Of a stretch of DNA of 64,000 nucleotides, positions 1-11,656 are shown piece after piece. The stretch spans positions 73,924,866 to 73,988,865 of the forward strand of contig NC_060252.1 in NCBI RefSeq assembly GCF_921293095.1, given 5' to 3'. Each line of letters opens with the position of its first letter. Within the stretch, counting starts at the first letter, position 1. The position numbers were made by a program, and so were the translations under genes. This DNA is from Ischnura elegans (Eukaryota > Arthropoda > Insecta > Odonata > Coenagrionidae). Under the pieces are notes generated by a model. That model worked only from the letters and a program-made list of their open reading frames with translations, was not told the origin of the DNA and did no database searches.

Positions 1-28
1 GTTCACCTCAACCAGCCAGTTAACAACA

Positions 29-269
29 TAAAGAACTGTTTACATGATACATTAACACGTACGAGTTAATGTCTGTTTGCGTGAATGATTTTTGTGGACC
101 GGAACGGAACATGTACGAATGCATGAACCAAATTAGAACAGGTTCTATTTTCTGTGCATGCATTCGCACAAGTTGGGTGGATACACCGTGCATTTTGGCG
201 TTCATTCTCGCGTTCATACATTTAGACATTAACTCGTACGTGTTAATGTACCGTGTATACAGGCCTTAA
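29..269. mobile_element. Palindromic TTAA-flanked MITE, copy 1
   Basis: A near-palindromic element of about 240 bp. Its right end is CAGGCCTTAA; the left end is decayed (AAGAACTGTTTAC). The sub-terminal block ATTAACACGTACGAGTTAATG recurs inverted at the other end. Two further copies lie at 45890-46114 and 60199-60440. The TTAA at the intact ends suggests a piggyBac-type target site, but no transposase is present. Reading frames on both strands here are by-products of the palindrome. Confidence 0.75.
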
Positions 270-1892
270 TAATTTTGGAGCACATTTTTCTGAGTTTTGT
301 GAGTAGCATGTTGTTTGTATTAGCGGAAACTTATGTGGAAGTGAGCCTTTTTAGCTTACCGGTTGCTCGTTCGCCGTAACTTATTGGATACCCAAGCAAT
401 GCCCGCATTTGGTAAATCAGTAGCGTCATCTGAATTTGATCTTAAATTCGGCAATACAGAGCAATCTCCGTGGTCATTTTCTTTGTTGACTGTCTCGGAT
501 AGTCCCGAGCTATCACGCAGTTTACCCCTCTTGTTCAAATCTGTTTTGTTACCTCTTTCTAATCGCTCAATATTCAATTACGATTGAAAGGTTGTGGCAG
601 GAGGAAGGACTTTCCTCCCAGGGACCGAGCACACTGAGCTCTCCCGCCCACCATCACCCGGACACACGTCATCCATTGCCCTGACAACGCGGCGGCGGGT
701 ACAATGTGTGGGACGACCTCCCACGTATTTTCATTTCCTCAGACGCAGATTTACTAATCCGTCACAACACATTGAAGGATACGCTTGCGCGTTACACCGA
801 AGGGGGAAGCTGGCCCTTCTGAGCAAGTATAAGCATCCCTTTCTTGCTTTCTGTGAATCAATAACCCACCACTCCCGATTATTAAGTGGTTAGGTTTACC
901 CATTACCATCAAACTAACCAGAAAAAGCCAGAGATTGTTTTTTTTTTGCTCTTTGAAAGGGCACATTGAAAACATCAATTCTATAGTCTTCTCAGTCCCG
1001 GGACATATCAACATATTTCTGGTTAATTTGATGTTAACAAACAGCATTAGCGATTTCTATGAATCGTGTTTCTGTATGGTGCTGTCATCTGAATGAAAGC
1101 ACTGACCTAATTGCAATAACGGCATTTTACTTACAATTAGCCAAGAGGTAAAAAATGCAAACGTCGATGTATTGTAAACATTACGCCAGAATCGAGGAGG
1201 ATAGAGTAAATGCGAAGTGAGAGGTATCCCAGGGAAAGGAACTTACCCCTCTCCTCTACCCGAATGCGTGAAAATCCACGAAACTGCGGCTTAGTCTGGG
1301 TGAGCTCTACCCTCAACTATCTCTACCCGCCTTCGGGTCAAGTCACTGAATGAGTGTGTGATAATTAACGGTGGTAAATATTTCAGCATTTATCTCTGCG
1401 AATTTCTAAATGAACATCAACTTTACGAGCTAAATTCACACGATAATGGAAATTCTATACTTGCTAGAATGCTTGATAGCATCCCTGGATTTGAGCATGG
1501 CCAACTATCGTGTAATTCAGAATTGATTAGTGCAGTAAAATATTTGCGAAAAAAGGGGTGATTACTGCGGCTCGAATACGGAAATTACGTCACAATAGGA
1601 CGATGCTCGCGAAAATGGGACTTTTGGCAGAAACAAGTTTTCTACGCTCAGCCACTCATTAATAAAAAAAAATATTCTCACTGGACGACGCCCATTACGC
1701 ACGCCCTACCCTGACTCGTCGGCAATGGTTCAATTTCCAACTTGCCCGTAGACAGCACATAACGACCTTCACCACGGGGGTTCAAACATTAAAAATGCAC
1801 ACCACAAACATTCAAGCCCTCGATAGGGACCACATACACAGGCAGTACGCGAAGCCGCGAAATTCGTTCTGACAGGGGCCAACGAGCCTCTC
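270..1892. other. Unassigned stretch
   Basis: No recognised gene or repeat. An open frame of 67 codons at 1358-1561 (+) has a fairly protein-like composition but no motif I know, no splice context and no partner exon, so it is not called as a gene. Confidence 0.4.
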
Positions 1893-2566
1893 AAGAGGGT
1901 GGTTTCCTATTATTTTTTTATTGCCTAAATCGAAGGATTATTACTCCTGGAGTACGTATTTCACGCTTTTAGATTTTTACATGACGATATCTATTTTTCG
2001 CGATTAAATGAAAAGTGAAAATTTTCAACCGCTCGAAAACGCGACGGCTAAGTATGAATGCAGGGAAAACTCCGTGTGACGTCGTTCTGTTTCCCGCTGC
2101 CTCAAGTGAGGTGACCTTGGGGCGAGGCTTTGAGCGCTGATACGACGCAGGATGCTAGCAGGTAGCAGAGTACCCAGCTAGCTGGTAGCGCTTGGCTTAA
2201 ATAAGGATTATTAATACCTTATCAAACGAAGGAAACTTTCCGACCTTAGGCAGTTTTAATAGTTGAATATTAAGACATGTTTCCCTGAGCTCTGTGTCTC
2301 ATACATGCATTGGTAATCTCAGACGATGTAAAACTCCTATCTACTCGTATAGAAAGTAGAAACTAGGTCCCTGTGACGTCACGTGGAGTGGCATCGCATG
2401 GGCGCCAATCTGGCCTTTTACAAATGAGGATAAAGTTGACCACTGCCATTCGTCTAAACTGGGATTTCTAAAGCCAAATAATTTCTAATTTATGAATACA
2501 CTAATGGTGGTTAACGAATCGCAATCAATGCCTTTCGTTTTCTTTGATGAAGGAAACTACCCTGTT
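1893..2566 (-). mobile_element. AATAGGG-end DNA element (about 670 bp), copy A
   Basis: Non-coding element with short inverted ends (GAGGGTGGTTTCCT at left, AGGAAACTACCCTGTT at right). The internal order is an ATTGCCTAAATCGAAGGATT block, a GAAAACGCGACGGCTAAG block, TAGCAGGTAGCAGAGTACCC, GTGACGTCACGTGGAGTGG and CATTTCGTT-like sequence before ATGAAGGAAAC. Full copies are at 6056, 10703, 44860 and 48799; shorter ones are at 3299 and 27998. Strand is arbitrary: plus means the GTTTCCTTCATC end is on the left. It has no coding capacity, so it must be mobilised in trans. Confidence 0.8.
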
Positions 2567-3004
2567 AATCTTAAATTAAGCCTGAATGATATGATTCTTG
2601 GCCATGCTCATATCCAAGGATGCCAGTAATCATTTAAGCGTGTATTGGATTTCCTGTATTGCGTGATTCGTTGCTAGCTCTCAGGAAATCCTTCATCACC
2701 GCTTGTGTCTGTGGGATTCAATGCAACGTAATGTGGATTTAATTTTATGCAGCATTTGTTCTTCTATATCCAAAAGCATGTTAGTCCAATGGAGATAGTC
2801 GTGTAAGGGAAAGGGAATGGAAAAAGCGGAAACGGATGACCTCGAAGAAAATGTATCTATCAAGCACAGAAGGAAGTGAAAGAGAATTGTTTAGTTGTTA
2901 AAATGTTTACTGATTCGAGAATGGAATGGAGAGTTGGGTTAAGGATTGTTAACCAGTGATAAAGATTATGAAACGTATGAAATACACCAAGAATGTTATT
3001 CGGC
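2567..3004. other. Unassigned stretch
   Basis: AT-rich sequence between a DNA element and a SINE. Nothing recognised. Confidence 0.35.
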
Positions 3005-3095
3005 ATTAAAAATATTTGGTGAAGCTGGGATTCGAACCCCTATCTCCCGATTGCAAGGTCAGTTTTGCCTAGCAGTTACACCACCAATCTCAGGC
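3005..3095 (-). repeat. tRNA-derived SINE head, antisense
   Basis: Read on the minus strand this contains a B-box-like GGGGTTCGAATCCCAGC and a tRNA-like body with degenerate stems, typical of a SINE head. It abuts a plus-strand tRNA-like segment starting near 3100. Confidence 0.55.
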
Positions 3096-3099
3096 TGAC

Positions 3100-4190
3100 A
3101 TACCACACCGGCAGATAGAGAGATCCGGGTTCGAATCCCCGTTAAGCTAAATGTTTTTCCATGGCGTATAGCATCCTTGGTGTATATAACTTTGCATGAC
3201 TGCGTAAATAGGCACTCGTTTCATGCTGTGCTTTGATGATCTGTATTATTCGAAATTCCTCCAAAACGCTCTCCTATTAGTCCTCCTTAACCTAACATAA
3301 TAAAGTAGTTTCCTTGATCAAAGAAAACGAAAGGCATCGATTTCGATTCGTTACCCACCATTAATGTATTCATAAATTACAAAATATTTGGTTTTAGAAA
3401 TCCCAGTTTAGACGAATGTTAATGGTCAATTTTTCCTTATTTAAAAAAGGCCAGATTGGCGGCCATGCGATGCCACTCCACGTGACGTCACAGGTACCTC
3501 GATGCTGTACGAGTATATAGGAGTTTTACATCGTCTGATATTACCAATACGTGCATGAGGCACAGAGCTCACGGAAACATCACTTAATAATCACCTATTG
3601 AAATTCACACAGCGGAAGCTGGAACCAGGTTGACGTCACACGGTCTTTTACCAGCATTCATACTTAGCCGTCGCGTTTTCGCGCGCTTGAAGATTTTCAC
3701 TCTTTATTTAATCGCGAAAAACAGATATCGTCGTTTAAAAATATAAAAGCGTGAAATACGTACTCCAGGAGTCATTACCTTCGATGTAGGTAATAAAAAA
3801 ATATTAGGAAACAACCCTATATTCAATGAGCGACTAAGAGTGTATTGGATCTTGCTTTTAATTTCAGCCGGAGACTGTTTTTTTTCGCTTGTGCGTCGTG
3901 TCATCGAGAGATCCGGGTTCGAATCCCGGATAAGCCAAATATTTTTTCTTGGCGAATTCCATCCTTGGTATACATAACTTTACACCCGTGCGCGTGACAG
4001 CGTAGAAAGTCACTTGCTTCCTGCTTTGAAGATATGAAGATTCTTCAAAATTTCTCCCAATCGTTCTCCTATTAGTCGTCCTTCGCAGTATAGAACTATC
4101 AATGTTAAAATGCGACTAAAACGTTATTGCATCTTGCGCTTGATTTCAGTCGGAGATGGTGTTTTTTTCTCTTGTTCGTCGCGTCGTCAA
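3100..4190 (+). repeat. Tandem duplication of a SINE-containing unit, one unit interrupted by a MITE
   Basis: Two diverged copies of the same unit lie head to tail. The first part starts with GAGAGATCCGGGTTCGAATC at about 3118 and again at about 3905 and runs about 180 bp through CTCCTATTAGTC. The second part (GCGACTAA... TTTCAG.CGGAGA.. TCGTCGTG) is at 3828-3903 and again at about 4110-4190. In the first unit the two parts are separated by element B (3299-3822); in the second they are contiguous. Confidence 0.65.
3299..3822 (+). mobile_element. AATAGGG-end DNA element, copy B (internally deleted)
   Basis: It starts TAAAGTAGTTTCCTTGATC and ends TTAGGAAACAACCCTAT. It follows the other copies until about 3600, then lacks roughly 150 bp covering the TAGCAGGTAGCAGAGTACCC block. 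It is inserted into the first unit of the tandem duplication at 3100-4190. Confidence 0.75.
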
Positions 4191-4540
4191 AACGGAAATC
4201 GTCAAAGAGAGCTGTTTGCAACGAGATGTTTACCGTTAAAATTCCCGGAATACCTGTAAGCTGTGGCGGGAAAGAGAGGCTTGTGTCCCCCGCCGCTATA
4301 TATAGACGTTTTTATCCGATCCAATGCTCTGCTAGTCGGCCGTCGTGTGCCTCCCTGTAGCCAAGAGGAAGAAGACGACGACGAGAAGGGCATCCCCACC
4401 CCACTCTTCTCCTATTTCCTACCCCTCTCCCTCCCCCACTTCATCTTATTTCCGTGTGGCGATCGGAACGCCTCCATTCGGCGGGAGATTGAACTAAAAG
4501 AATCGAAAGTTGGATGTAACATCTTGTAAAGCGTTCTGTG
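4191..4540 (+). other. GC-rich stretch with a TATA-like box, no gene recognised
   Basis: TATATATA at 4297-4304 is followed about 30 bp later by a GC-rich tract (CTAGTCGGCCGTCGTGTG). This spacing fits a core promoter. No downstream coding exon is recognisable; an 88-codon frame at 4263-4529 (+) has low complexity and no known domain. Promoter function is speculative. Confidence 0.2.
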
Positions 4541-5096
4541 CAATGGCGTAACTATGGGGGGGATAAGGGATTACATTCCCCCCAGCAGTGGCGTAGCGAA
4601 GGGGGATTTTGGGGGATAAACCACCCCCCGCCCCCCAGAGCTCAGAGAAATTTTTAAGTTAAATCCATTTTACTTAATTGGATTAATATTACTTACAGAA
4701 TAGTGTAAGGATTAATAAAATATCCCTCCGAAAGCCGTAAAACTCACCATTTTGAGCCATTTGTCATCATGTTTTTCTGGGGAGGGCCCCGCACCTCTCG
4801 CTTACCTGCCGGGTATTCTATAACCCCCAGTATTATTTGCGCTTAAACACCCCCTAGCCTAATTCCTGGCTCAGCCGCTGCCACCCAAAGCCTCAGAAAT
4901 AAAAATTATATTCAAAGCTATCGTCTAGTTTTGACATGCAATAACTCCATCTGCTTAAAATTAAATCTTGAGTGCCTAAATGTTGTAAATTGTATTTCCA
5001 GGCATGACATTTTTATAAAATTTGCCGTTGACCCCTATCCCCGTCGCCACCCCAGGCCATCCCATTATCCCTATGCATATTCCTAGTTACGCCTCT
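4541..5096 (-). mobile_element. hAT-like MITE (GGCGTAACTA ends), interrupted
   Basis: Ends are GGCGTAACTATGGGGGG at left and CCTAGTTACGCC at right. In reverse complement it matches the element at 33726-33998 (shared GGCGTAACTAGG, GCCTGGGGTG.CGAC and ACATGCCTG). A second MITE (4586-4880) sits inside it. Confidence 0.65.
4586..4880 (+). mobile_element. hAT-like MITE (CAGTGGCGTAGC ends), nested
   Basis: It begins CAGTGGCGTAGCGAAGGGGG and ends near CAGCCGCTG. It shares internal blocks (GGGGGATAAA, GAGCTCAGAGAA, TTAAATCCATTTTACTTAAT, AATATCCCTC) with the copy at 56022-56313, which carries an 8-bp target duplication. Confidence 0.65.
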
Positions 5097-6055
5097 GGTT
5101 ATATCGTTAAATTAATTTTTAAAACAATTTTGTTAGCAGTCAACTGAATTTCAAATATTTTTAACTCCATCGTTTGTGTATTTTATTTTGGGGACCAAGA
5201 CCAATTTCAACTTAGATTAGGTACTTTAAAATAAGCGCAACTTATAATATGTTATGTTTCAAATTAATAAAAAATACCTAGTTATAGTAGCTAGAAAAAG
5301 AGAACTTCGATAACTCTTAACACCGCGTGGTAGACAACTTAAACACTACTAATTTGGTTGTTTCAAGTGGAACCCTTACATCACGAATAAAAGAGATATT
5401 GTAGGTTACACTTCTAAACTTTCATTGATGGAAATAGTATTGAGAAAATGTAATCGAGCTCACTTGAAATTATGCTGTCAAATTTTTATTTTCATTACAA
5501 TACACTATTACTCTTTGAAATATGGATCAGTGGGATAACGATTATAATTACTTCATATTTTGCTTCTGTCTATGATGAATTCGCTGCCAATATTTTATCA
5601 AACAGGGAGTAATAATGTGCAAACAGTATTTTATTTATTATTTAATTCTATTGTATAAAATAAATACGAAAACGTTTGATTTAGGCATTAAAGGCGTAAA
5701 TATATATGATCTACCAACATTGGACACCCGAGGATGAGGTTAGTATAGGAGGAACTGCCTTTCGATGAGCGCGTGAGGAATACAAATTTATTTTATTTTT
5801 ATTTTATTCGTTTCATTTGAATTTTGAATACTGAAAGGTAGCGATTAATCAAATGTAACGATTTATCGCAAGTAACTTTTGAGTATGATACAAGAAAAAA
5901 TTACTTTTAAAAAGTATCAAATTATTTCACCGAGATGTAATCCTAAACAGTAATTCGATTACGTTACATCATATCAGTGAAAAATTTACACCATACGAGT
6001 AGTGACAGCTGTGTTCTCTATGTTTTTTACAGGATAATTTACAATGAGCATTAAT
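5097..6055. other. Unassigned AT-rich stretch
   Basis: AT-rich, with short runs such as TTTATTTTATTTTTATTTTATT. No gene, repeat family or structured element recognised. Confidence 0.35.
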
Positions 6056-6723
6056 AATAGGGTAGTTTCCTTCATCAAAGAAAACAAAAGGCAATAATTG
6101 CGATTCGTTACCCACCATTAGTGTATTCATAATATACAAATTATTTCGTTTTATAAATGCCGGTGTAGACGAATGGCAATAGTCCATTTTTATCCTCATT
6201 TGAAAAGGGCCAGATTGGCGCCCATGCGATGCCACTCCACGTGACGTCACAGGGACCTAGTTTCTATAGGAGAAGATAGGAGTTATACGTCGTCTGAGGT
6301 TACCAATGCATGCACGAGGCGCAGAGCTCAGGGAAACATGTCTTAATAATCACTTATTAAAACTGGCTAAGGTCGGAAAGTTTTCCTCGTTTGATAAGGT
6401 ATTAATAATCCTTATTTAAGCCAAGCGCTACCAGGCGGCAGGGCACTAGGCTACTCGCTGGCAGCCTGCGACGTATCAGCGCTAAGCCACGCCTCAAGGT
6501 CACCTCACCGGGCGGAGGGGGAACCAGAAATACGACGTACGGAGAGATTTCCCATCATTCCTACTAACGCGTCGCGTTTTCGCGCGCTTGAAAATTTTCA
6601 CTTTTCATTTAATCGCGAAAAATAGATATTATCATTTAAAAATCTAAAAGCGTGAAATACGTACTCCAGGAGTAATAATCTTTCGATTAAGGCAATAAAA
6701 AAATAATAGGAAACCACCCTATT
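6056..6723 (+). mobile_element. AATAGGG-end DNA element, copy C (full length)
   Basis: A 668 bp copy running from AATAGGGTAGTTTCCTTCAT to AGGAAACCACCCTATT. The ends form clean inverted repeats of about 16 bp. The interior carries the CACGTGACGTCACAGGGACC block, the CCTTATTTAAGCCAAGCGCT block and TTTCGCGCGCTTGAAAATTT. It is the best copy for defining the family ends. Confidence 0.85.
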
Positions 6724-6959
6724 ACTTTTTATTTAACTGTTCTACGTTGATTACAAACTACAAAATATCATTTCAATATCTACCACTCCATTTAAAAAGA
6801 ACCAATGAAAAATAAGTTAAGAATAGCAGCACGATGTACAGATAATAAATTGAAGTGGTTGGGATTAATTTTATTAGTAGCCTGAGGTATTCGAAACTTT
6901 TTTTTAACTTCACCGGTTGCGTGTATAGAATTTATTTTCGGGGGACCCAATATCAATGT

Positions 6960-7065
6960 AAACTTAAGGTAATTACATCTATGTAAATCTACAAGGTACC
7001 GCACACGTCACCACCAGGGTGTGTGGCACGGGGTGAATCCACACCTAGCATGCAGCAGTCATTCT
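6960..7065 (-). repeat. Degenerate LINE 3' end, antisense
   Basis: The remnant pattern ATGTAAATCTACAAGGTACC, GTGTGTGGCACGGGGTGAATC and AGCATGCAGCA matches the reversed family-2 LINE tail (ATCTACA, ACCCTGCGAGCC, GTTTGGCAGGGGGTGATC, AGCATGCAGCATGC). Confidence 0.5.
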
Positions 7066-7844
7066 AATTCAATGCTTTCACCTTTTCAAGGTTTTAAATC
7101 ATCGTGTAGTGTAGTGGACAAAGTGTTTCATTGGAATTTGAAAAATCTCCTCCAGTTATGTTACAAATGTTCCTCATTTCTGGGTGGGCCGCGCCCCCCT
7201 GTTCCACCTCCCTTTATCTACACCACAGCGTTTTACTTAAGATCCTGAAGTTAAAAACGCGAAAAATGGCAATGGCAGCTCAATTTGTTCAAGCAGGCGA
7301 CACAAAATCCAAGGTTCCCGGTGAGAGTCCCAGGTCAAGGAGAATATTTTTTGCCTTGTTCTTATCTTTGTTCTATTTCTTCTGTTGAAATTTAGTATTC
7401 TCGTGGGGTTTACGCTTGGCCTGAGTTCAGGAGACTTCAGTGTTCCCATTTCCTTCCTTTCACTTTGCTCCACAGCTTCAACGGTATTAGGCGATATGTG
7501 CTGGAGGAGCTGGTTATAATAGCATATATCGAACTTAACGATCAGTACAAAATCATAAACCACATTGAGAAAAGCAAAATAGCTTCAAGTCAAGAGCGTA
7601 ATATAATAACTTATGTATTTGTTGGAGATGTGTTTCGGGCGTTCCCCGCGTATTCGTATGGTTTTTGACCGAGGATTCGCGGCCATTTCTGGTCACTTAT
7701 TCAACTTATGTATTCCTAAGTGCATGTTTTGCATTCTTAATTTTCTTACTATTTCTTACAACAAGTTTTGAGTGTTCTAGTTTTATTTGCAGTTTACATA
7801 AGATGTAGGCGAGTTTTGCCTTTGCATGGACGTGGAAGTATTAT
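7066..7844. other. Unassigned stretch
   Basis: Several short overlapping frames occur on both strands (7131-7388 +, 7237-7563 -). None has a recognisable domain or supported splice sites. Nothing assigned. Confidence 0.35.
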
Positions 7845-7980
7845 TTGATGGTATGCATAATATTTTTATGTACGCGGGATGCGCTAGTGGGAATCCTCTT
7901 GCATGCTGCATGCTGGTGATTGATTACTCCCTGCCAAACACCCTAGAAATGGCTCGTAGTTTATTATGTAGACGTAGAAG
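7845..7980 (+). repeat. Family-2 LINE 3' tail, sense
   Basis: The order GCATGCTGCATGCTGGTGAT, TGATTACTCCCTGCCAAACA, CCCTAGAAATGGCTCG and TTATTATGTAGACGTAG matches the end of the family-2 LINE at 29130-31032, with point divergence. Confidence 0.75.
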
Positions 7981-8014
7981 TTCTCATTTACATCAAGGGT
8001 GAAATTTTAAATGA

Positions 8015-8250
8015 AAAAAATTTTTTTGCCCTTCGGTATTCGATCCTGGATCTCCTGCTTGCCAGTCAGATGTTATGCCAGTTTCACTATCAAAGCTATC
8101 TTAGCAAGATATTGTTAGGTACTCTAGAAGAGGCGATTCATGCTCGTGACCGCGTGGTAGCATACCTTACCTGCAATCGGGAGGTTCGGTTTCAAATGAA
8201 AACAGTTTTTTTCGTGGCGTATTTCACCCCTGCAATAAATAACTTCGCAT
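8015..8250 (-). repeat. tRNA-derived SINE, antisense
   Basis: On the minus strand, GGATCGAATACCGAAG (B-box-like) follows a tRNA-like body with an ACTGGCATAACATCTGACTG block. It resembles the other tRNA-headed repeats in the window, though no second copy is close enough to define its ends. Confidence 0.45.
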
Positions 8251-8267
8251 AATAACCCGTGACTCAT

Positions 8268-8420
8268 TGTCAGTGGCGGATTAAGGGCGGGGGGCGAAGG
8301 CCTGTTCATCATCATCACTGGCCGGCAATAATAAGATGTTTTTTACGCAGCTCTCCACTCAATTCTCATGGTTACCAATGACTCTTAAATATTTCACAAA
8401 TCTTGATCGTTGAACCCTGT
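8268..8420 (-). repeat. MITE end plus RTE-like LINE tail, antisense
   Basis: CAGTGGCGGATTAAGG at about 8272 looks like one end of a hAT-type MITE. It is followed by ATCATCATCACTGGCC and GACGCAGCTCTCCACTCAATTCT-like sequence, the reverse complement of the RTE-like LINE 3' end seen in sense at 62400-62480. Confidence 0.45.
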
Positions 8421-8599
8421 AAACGGTGTAACTTCTTCTTTGGGTGATGCTGCTTTCCTAGAAATTAATTACCTGAATCTAATATTAACTACGAAGTATT
8501 GTACCATTCATCTTCGGTATAGAGATCTTATTATCCACTCCTATCGGTATCTTTAGAAGAAAAGGCGAAAGAAGGCACCTTAGAAGAGGCCAATGTTGT

Positions 8600-8700
8600 T
8601 CGTGACCGCGTTAAACATTTATTTTATCTAGGCCGACATTTCGAAGGCCGCGGCCTCTTTCAGTGCCCTGCGATTGCATAATAAGACACATTCTTAGATA
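8600..8700 (-). repeat. Penelope-like terminal motif (hammerhead-like pattern)
   Basis: On the minus strand: CTGAAAGAGGCCGCGGCCTT then CGAAATGTCGGCC and ATAAAATAAATG. This is the CTGA...(stem)...GAAA layout followed by GTCGGC that recurs at about 26760, 31205, 31805 and 33400. Assignment to Penelope-like elements is inferred from that layout. Confidence 0.4.
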
Positions 8701-10139
8701 TATTTATAAATTTTACTTTCTGGTGATTATTTACTAGCACTATTATATCTATCATCCAGATATAAAAGTTAATGTGACCATATAGCATCCACACGCTTGC
8801 CGCGTCGCCTTACTCTCCGCCGCCGCCGGCCAGAACCAGAGTCGACCGTACGCTCGAAAAAACCATGTAAAATTCGAGGTTGAAAGTTGGTGCAAGATTT
8901 CACTTAAAATTCACAATGTAGAAGCTTCATAGAACGACGTGGTATAAGTCACCTGGCGGAAGTATCAACTTTTTCTCTACGTTTATTTAAAAAATTGGAT
9001 GAAAACAGGCTCCGCCATTTTGCTACATATCTATGGTTGAAGATGATAAAAAATCTTTAAAAAACCCAAAAAATGTAAGAAAAAGAAGTATTAATAAAGA
9101 TTGTATATCAGTTTATTCGATAATAGTATTCATGAAACCACTGCACGAGGATAAAGTTGGCTATTTTCAGAACAAATCGAGGATGGTCGTTTTTCGCTAA
9201 ATTTGTTCATCTTTGACCTCAAGCATACTGTTAACGTGAAGGAACAGGATAGCAATAATCTAGCAAGTTATGCACAATTTATTTGAGAATATGTATGCGA
9301 AGTTTCAACTTCCTAGCTCAAAAAAAATCGTTTTCAAGGTTTTGGCCAACTTTTTTCGATTCTAGCCCACTGTGGGCTTATACCCTTGATCTCTCCGATG
9401 TTGTCATTGTCCAGCAGTAAGTACCATTTCCTTATTGATGTTCTGAGGTAGAACTCAATCGTTACTAGCGCTAAAAAGAGTTGGGGGTCGCATGAGAAGA
9501 AGATCGTAAGAAAAGAAAAGTATACAATATTATTTCTTCATGAGGTATCGCCGTTCTCATTAATTTTGCATTCTAATTCTGTTTCTGAACTTACCTCTAA
9601 AAGATTCAGCATTCTCGGGCGACCTCGTAACCAAGCTAATCTAGTGATCGGACGGATGGTCGATATGCCCTCGATCGAGGATTTGGACTATTTAAGCGGC
9701 TGGCTGGCACGATACGTCTCTTATGTGCCCTTGATATTTACGTGTTGCTCGTGAGTTCGGAAGACTATGATCGTCGGCGAAGAAAGTAGGAATATTGCGT
9801 GCGCCCTTGGATATTTATGGTGTGGGTGTGGAGGTTTTTGAATATTATTTGGGTGAAATCCAGTCAAACTTAAGAAGACGCTTCTCTCCAGCTCAACTGG
9901 GCGTATTTTTACATGCTCTTTCTCAATTTTCTTAGTCTGTTATTTGATGGGATCTTTTAATTAATTTTTGATCCACTCTCCATTGTCGGATCGGCTTGGA
10001 ATTTGAGTACAGACATGAATGCATTCTTACACTAATCTTAGGTTTTCTGAGGTTGTATGAGCCCCATTTTTTGACCATTAGCAAGTGACCGCTCAGCTTT
10101 GAAGTAAATATTTAAGATTTCATTCTTCTCAGCTTCCAA
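8701..10139. other. Unassigned stretch
   Basis: A short GC-rich patch lies at 8800-8870 and the rest is AT-rich. No gene or repeat family recognised; a 62-codon frame at 9566-9754 has no known motif. Confidence 0.35.
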
Positions 10140-10460
10140 TGTCATATGGCGTAGTGGTTTACGCGCCGACTATCGATCAGGAGATTATTGGTTCGAATCC
10201 CGAAAAAGTAGATTTATTTTCCTTATATTTTTAAATTTTATTTAAAAGTTGGCTTTATGCGTCTTCTATCGTTTTGTGCTATGCTATTTCGCACTTTACA
10301 TGAGGAAGTTTTTCTTAGCCTTATTGATCATACTTTTATAAAATATACAAAATGACATAAAATAAAAAGAAATGAAAACAACGGAAACAAAATTTTAATA
10401 TAAAAAAAGAGAAAAAATGAAATAAATAAAAATTATGATTGATAAATACAGAAAATTATC
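10140..10460 (+). repeat. tRNA-derived SINE with A-rich tail (SINE-2)
   Basis: A tRNA-like head (GTAGTGGTTTACGCGCCGAC, then GGTTCGAATCCCG) is followed by a body ending TTTACATGAGGAAGTTTTTC and an A-rich tract. A second copy at 54480-54700 has the same order, including TTTATATGAGGAAGTTTTTG. The tRNA head is too degenerate to be a functional tRNA. Confidence 0.65.
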
Positions 10461-10702
10461 CGTTTTTTGCATGAATGTGAAGATATACTGTTTTTTTCTG
10501 ATTCCAGTAAAAATTTGTTAATTTTAAGTTTCTGCCAGCACAAACATAACACTTCACCCATAACATGGACAAATGCGCACAATATTAATCGAATTGTTAG
10601 CTGGCTGCTGGTTGGGTCGAACATGGTTTACTGGGGCAGCTGCAATGCGCAACAAGTACTGTGAAGAAAATAAAGCTCGCTGTTGCTAAAAATATGGGTG
10701 TG

Positions 10703-11315
10703 AATAGGGTAGTTTCCTTCATCAAAGAAAACGAAAGGCATTGATTGCGATTCGTTACCCACCATTAGTGTATTCATAACATACAAATTATTTGGTTTTA
10801 GAAATACCGGTTTAGACGAATGGCAATGGTCAATTTTATCCTCATTTGAAAAAGGCCAGATTGGTGCCCATGCGATGCCACTGCACGTGACTTCACAGGG
10901 AAGAAGTTTCTATACGAGTAGATAGGAGTTTTACATCGTCTGAGATTACCAATGCTGGCTAAGGTCGGAAAGTTTTCTTCGTTTGATAAGGTAATAATAA
11001 TCCTTATTTAAGCCAAGCGCTACCAGCTAGCATGGTACTCTGCTACCTGCTAGCATCCTGCGTCGTGTCAGCGCTCTAAGTCTCGCCCCAAGGTCACCTC
11101 ACTTGCGGCAGCGGGAACCAGAACGGCGTCACACGGAGTTTACCCAGCATTCTTTCTTAGCCGTCGCGTTTTCGCGCGGTTGAAAATTTTTACTTTTCAT
11201 TTAATCGCGAAAAATAGATATATTCATTTAAAAATCTAAAAGCGTGAAATATGTACTCCAGGAGTAATAATCTTTCGATTTAAGCAATAAAGAAATAATG
11301 GGAAAGCACCCTATT
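10703..11315 (+). mobile_element. AATAGGG-end DNA element, copy D
   Basis: AATAGGGTAGTTTCC at left and GGGAAAGCACCCTATT at right. It is 613 bp because it lacks about 50 bp (the CATGCACGAGG to AATAATCACTTATT part) present in copy C. Confidence 0.85.
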
Positions 11316-11656
11316 CCTAAAGTTGGTGTGCGAGGAGATGAAGCTTAGAAACGAAATACGGAGGAGACAAGGTTGGATGGAGTGCTGAGAGGGGAGGGAA
11401 TGTTAATGTCCGGGTGAAATTGAGGCTTGTTTGGTAAGCGAGGGAGAGAGTAGGATTTATCGTGAGAATGAGCGAGAGTAGGCCTTATTGTGAACTGAAC
11501 AGCAAGGTACAATCTGCGTTGGTTCGCTAACTCGCAAAACACTCCACTTAAATTACCTTATGCGGTATAGTGCTGTAGTGGCGTAGGCATTTTCTTTGTA
11601 CGTACAAAACCAAGGCATTAGAGAGGCGCTCAAGACCACCGACATTTTTAATACCT

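Noticed and set aside
4127..4529. Overlapping 77- and 88-codon frames as small genes behind the TATA box
   Set aside because: Frames overlap on both strands, include low-complexity acidic and proline tracts, and the first begins inside the duplicated SINE-flank unit.
10150..10215. A second tRNA gene
   Set aside because: The B box is present but acceptor and D stems do not pair, and it is followed by a SINE body that recurs at 54480. The same applies to 3010-3090, 8020-8110, 38641, 47340 and 57300.
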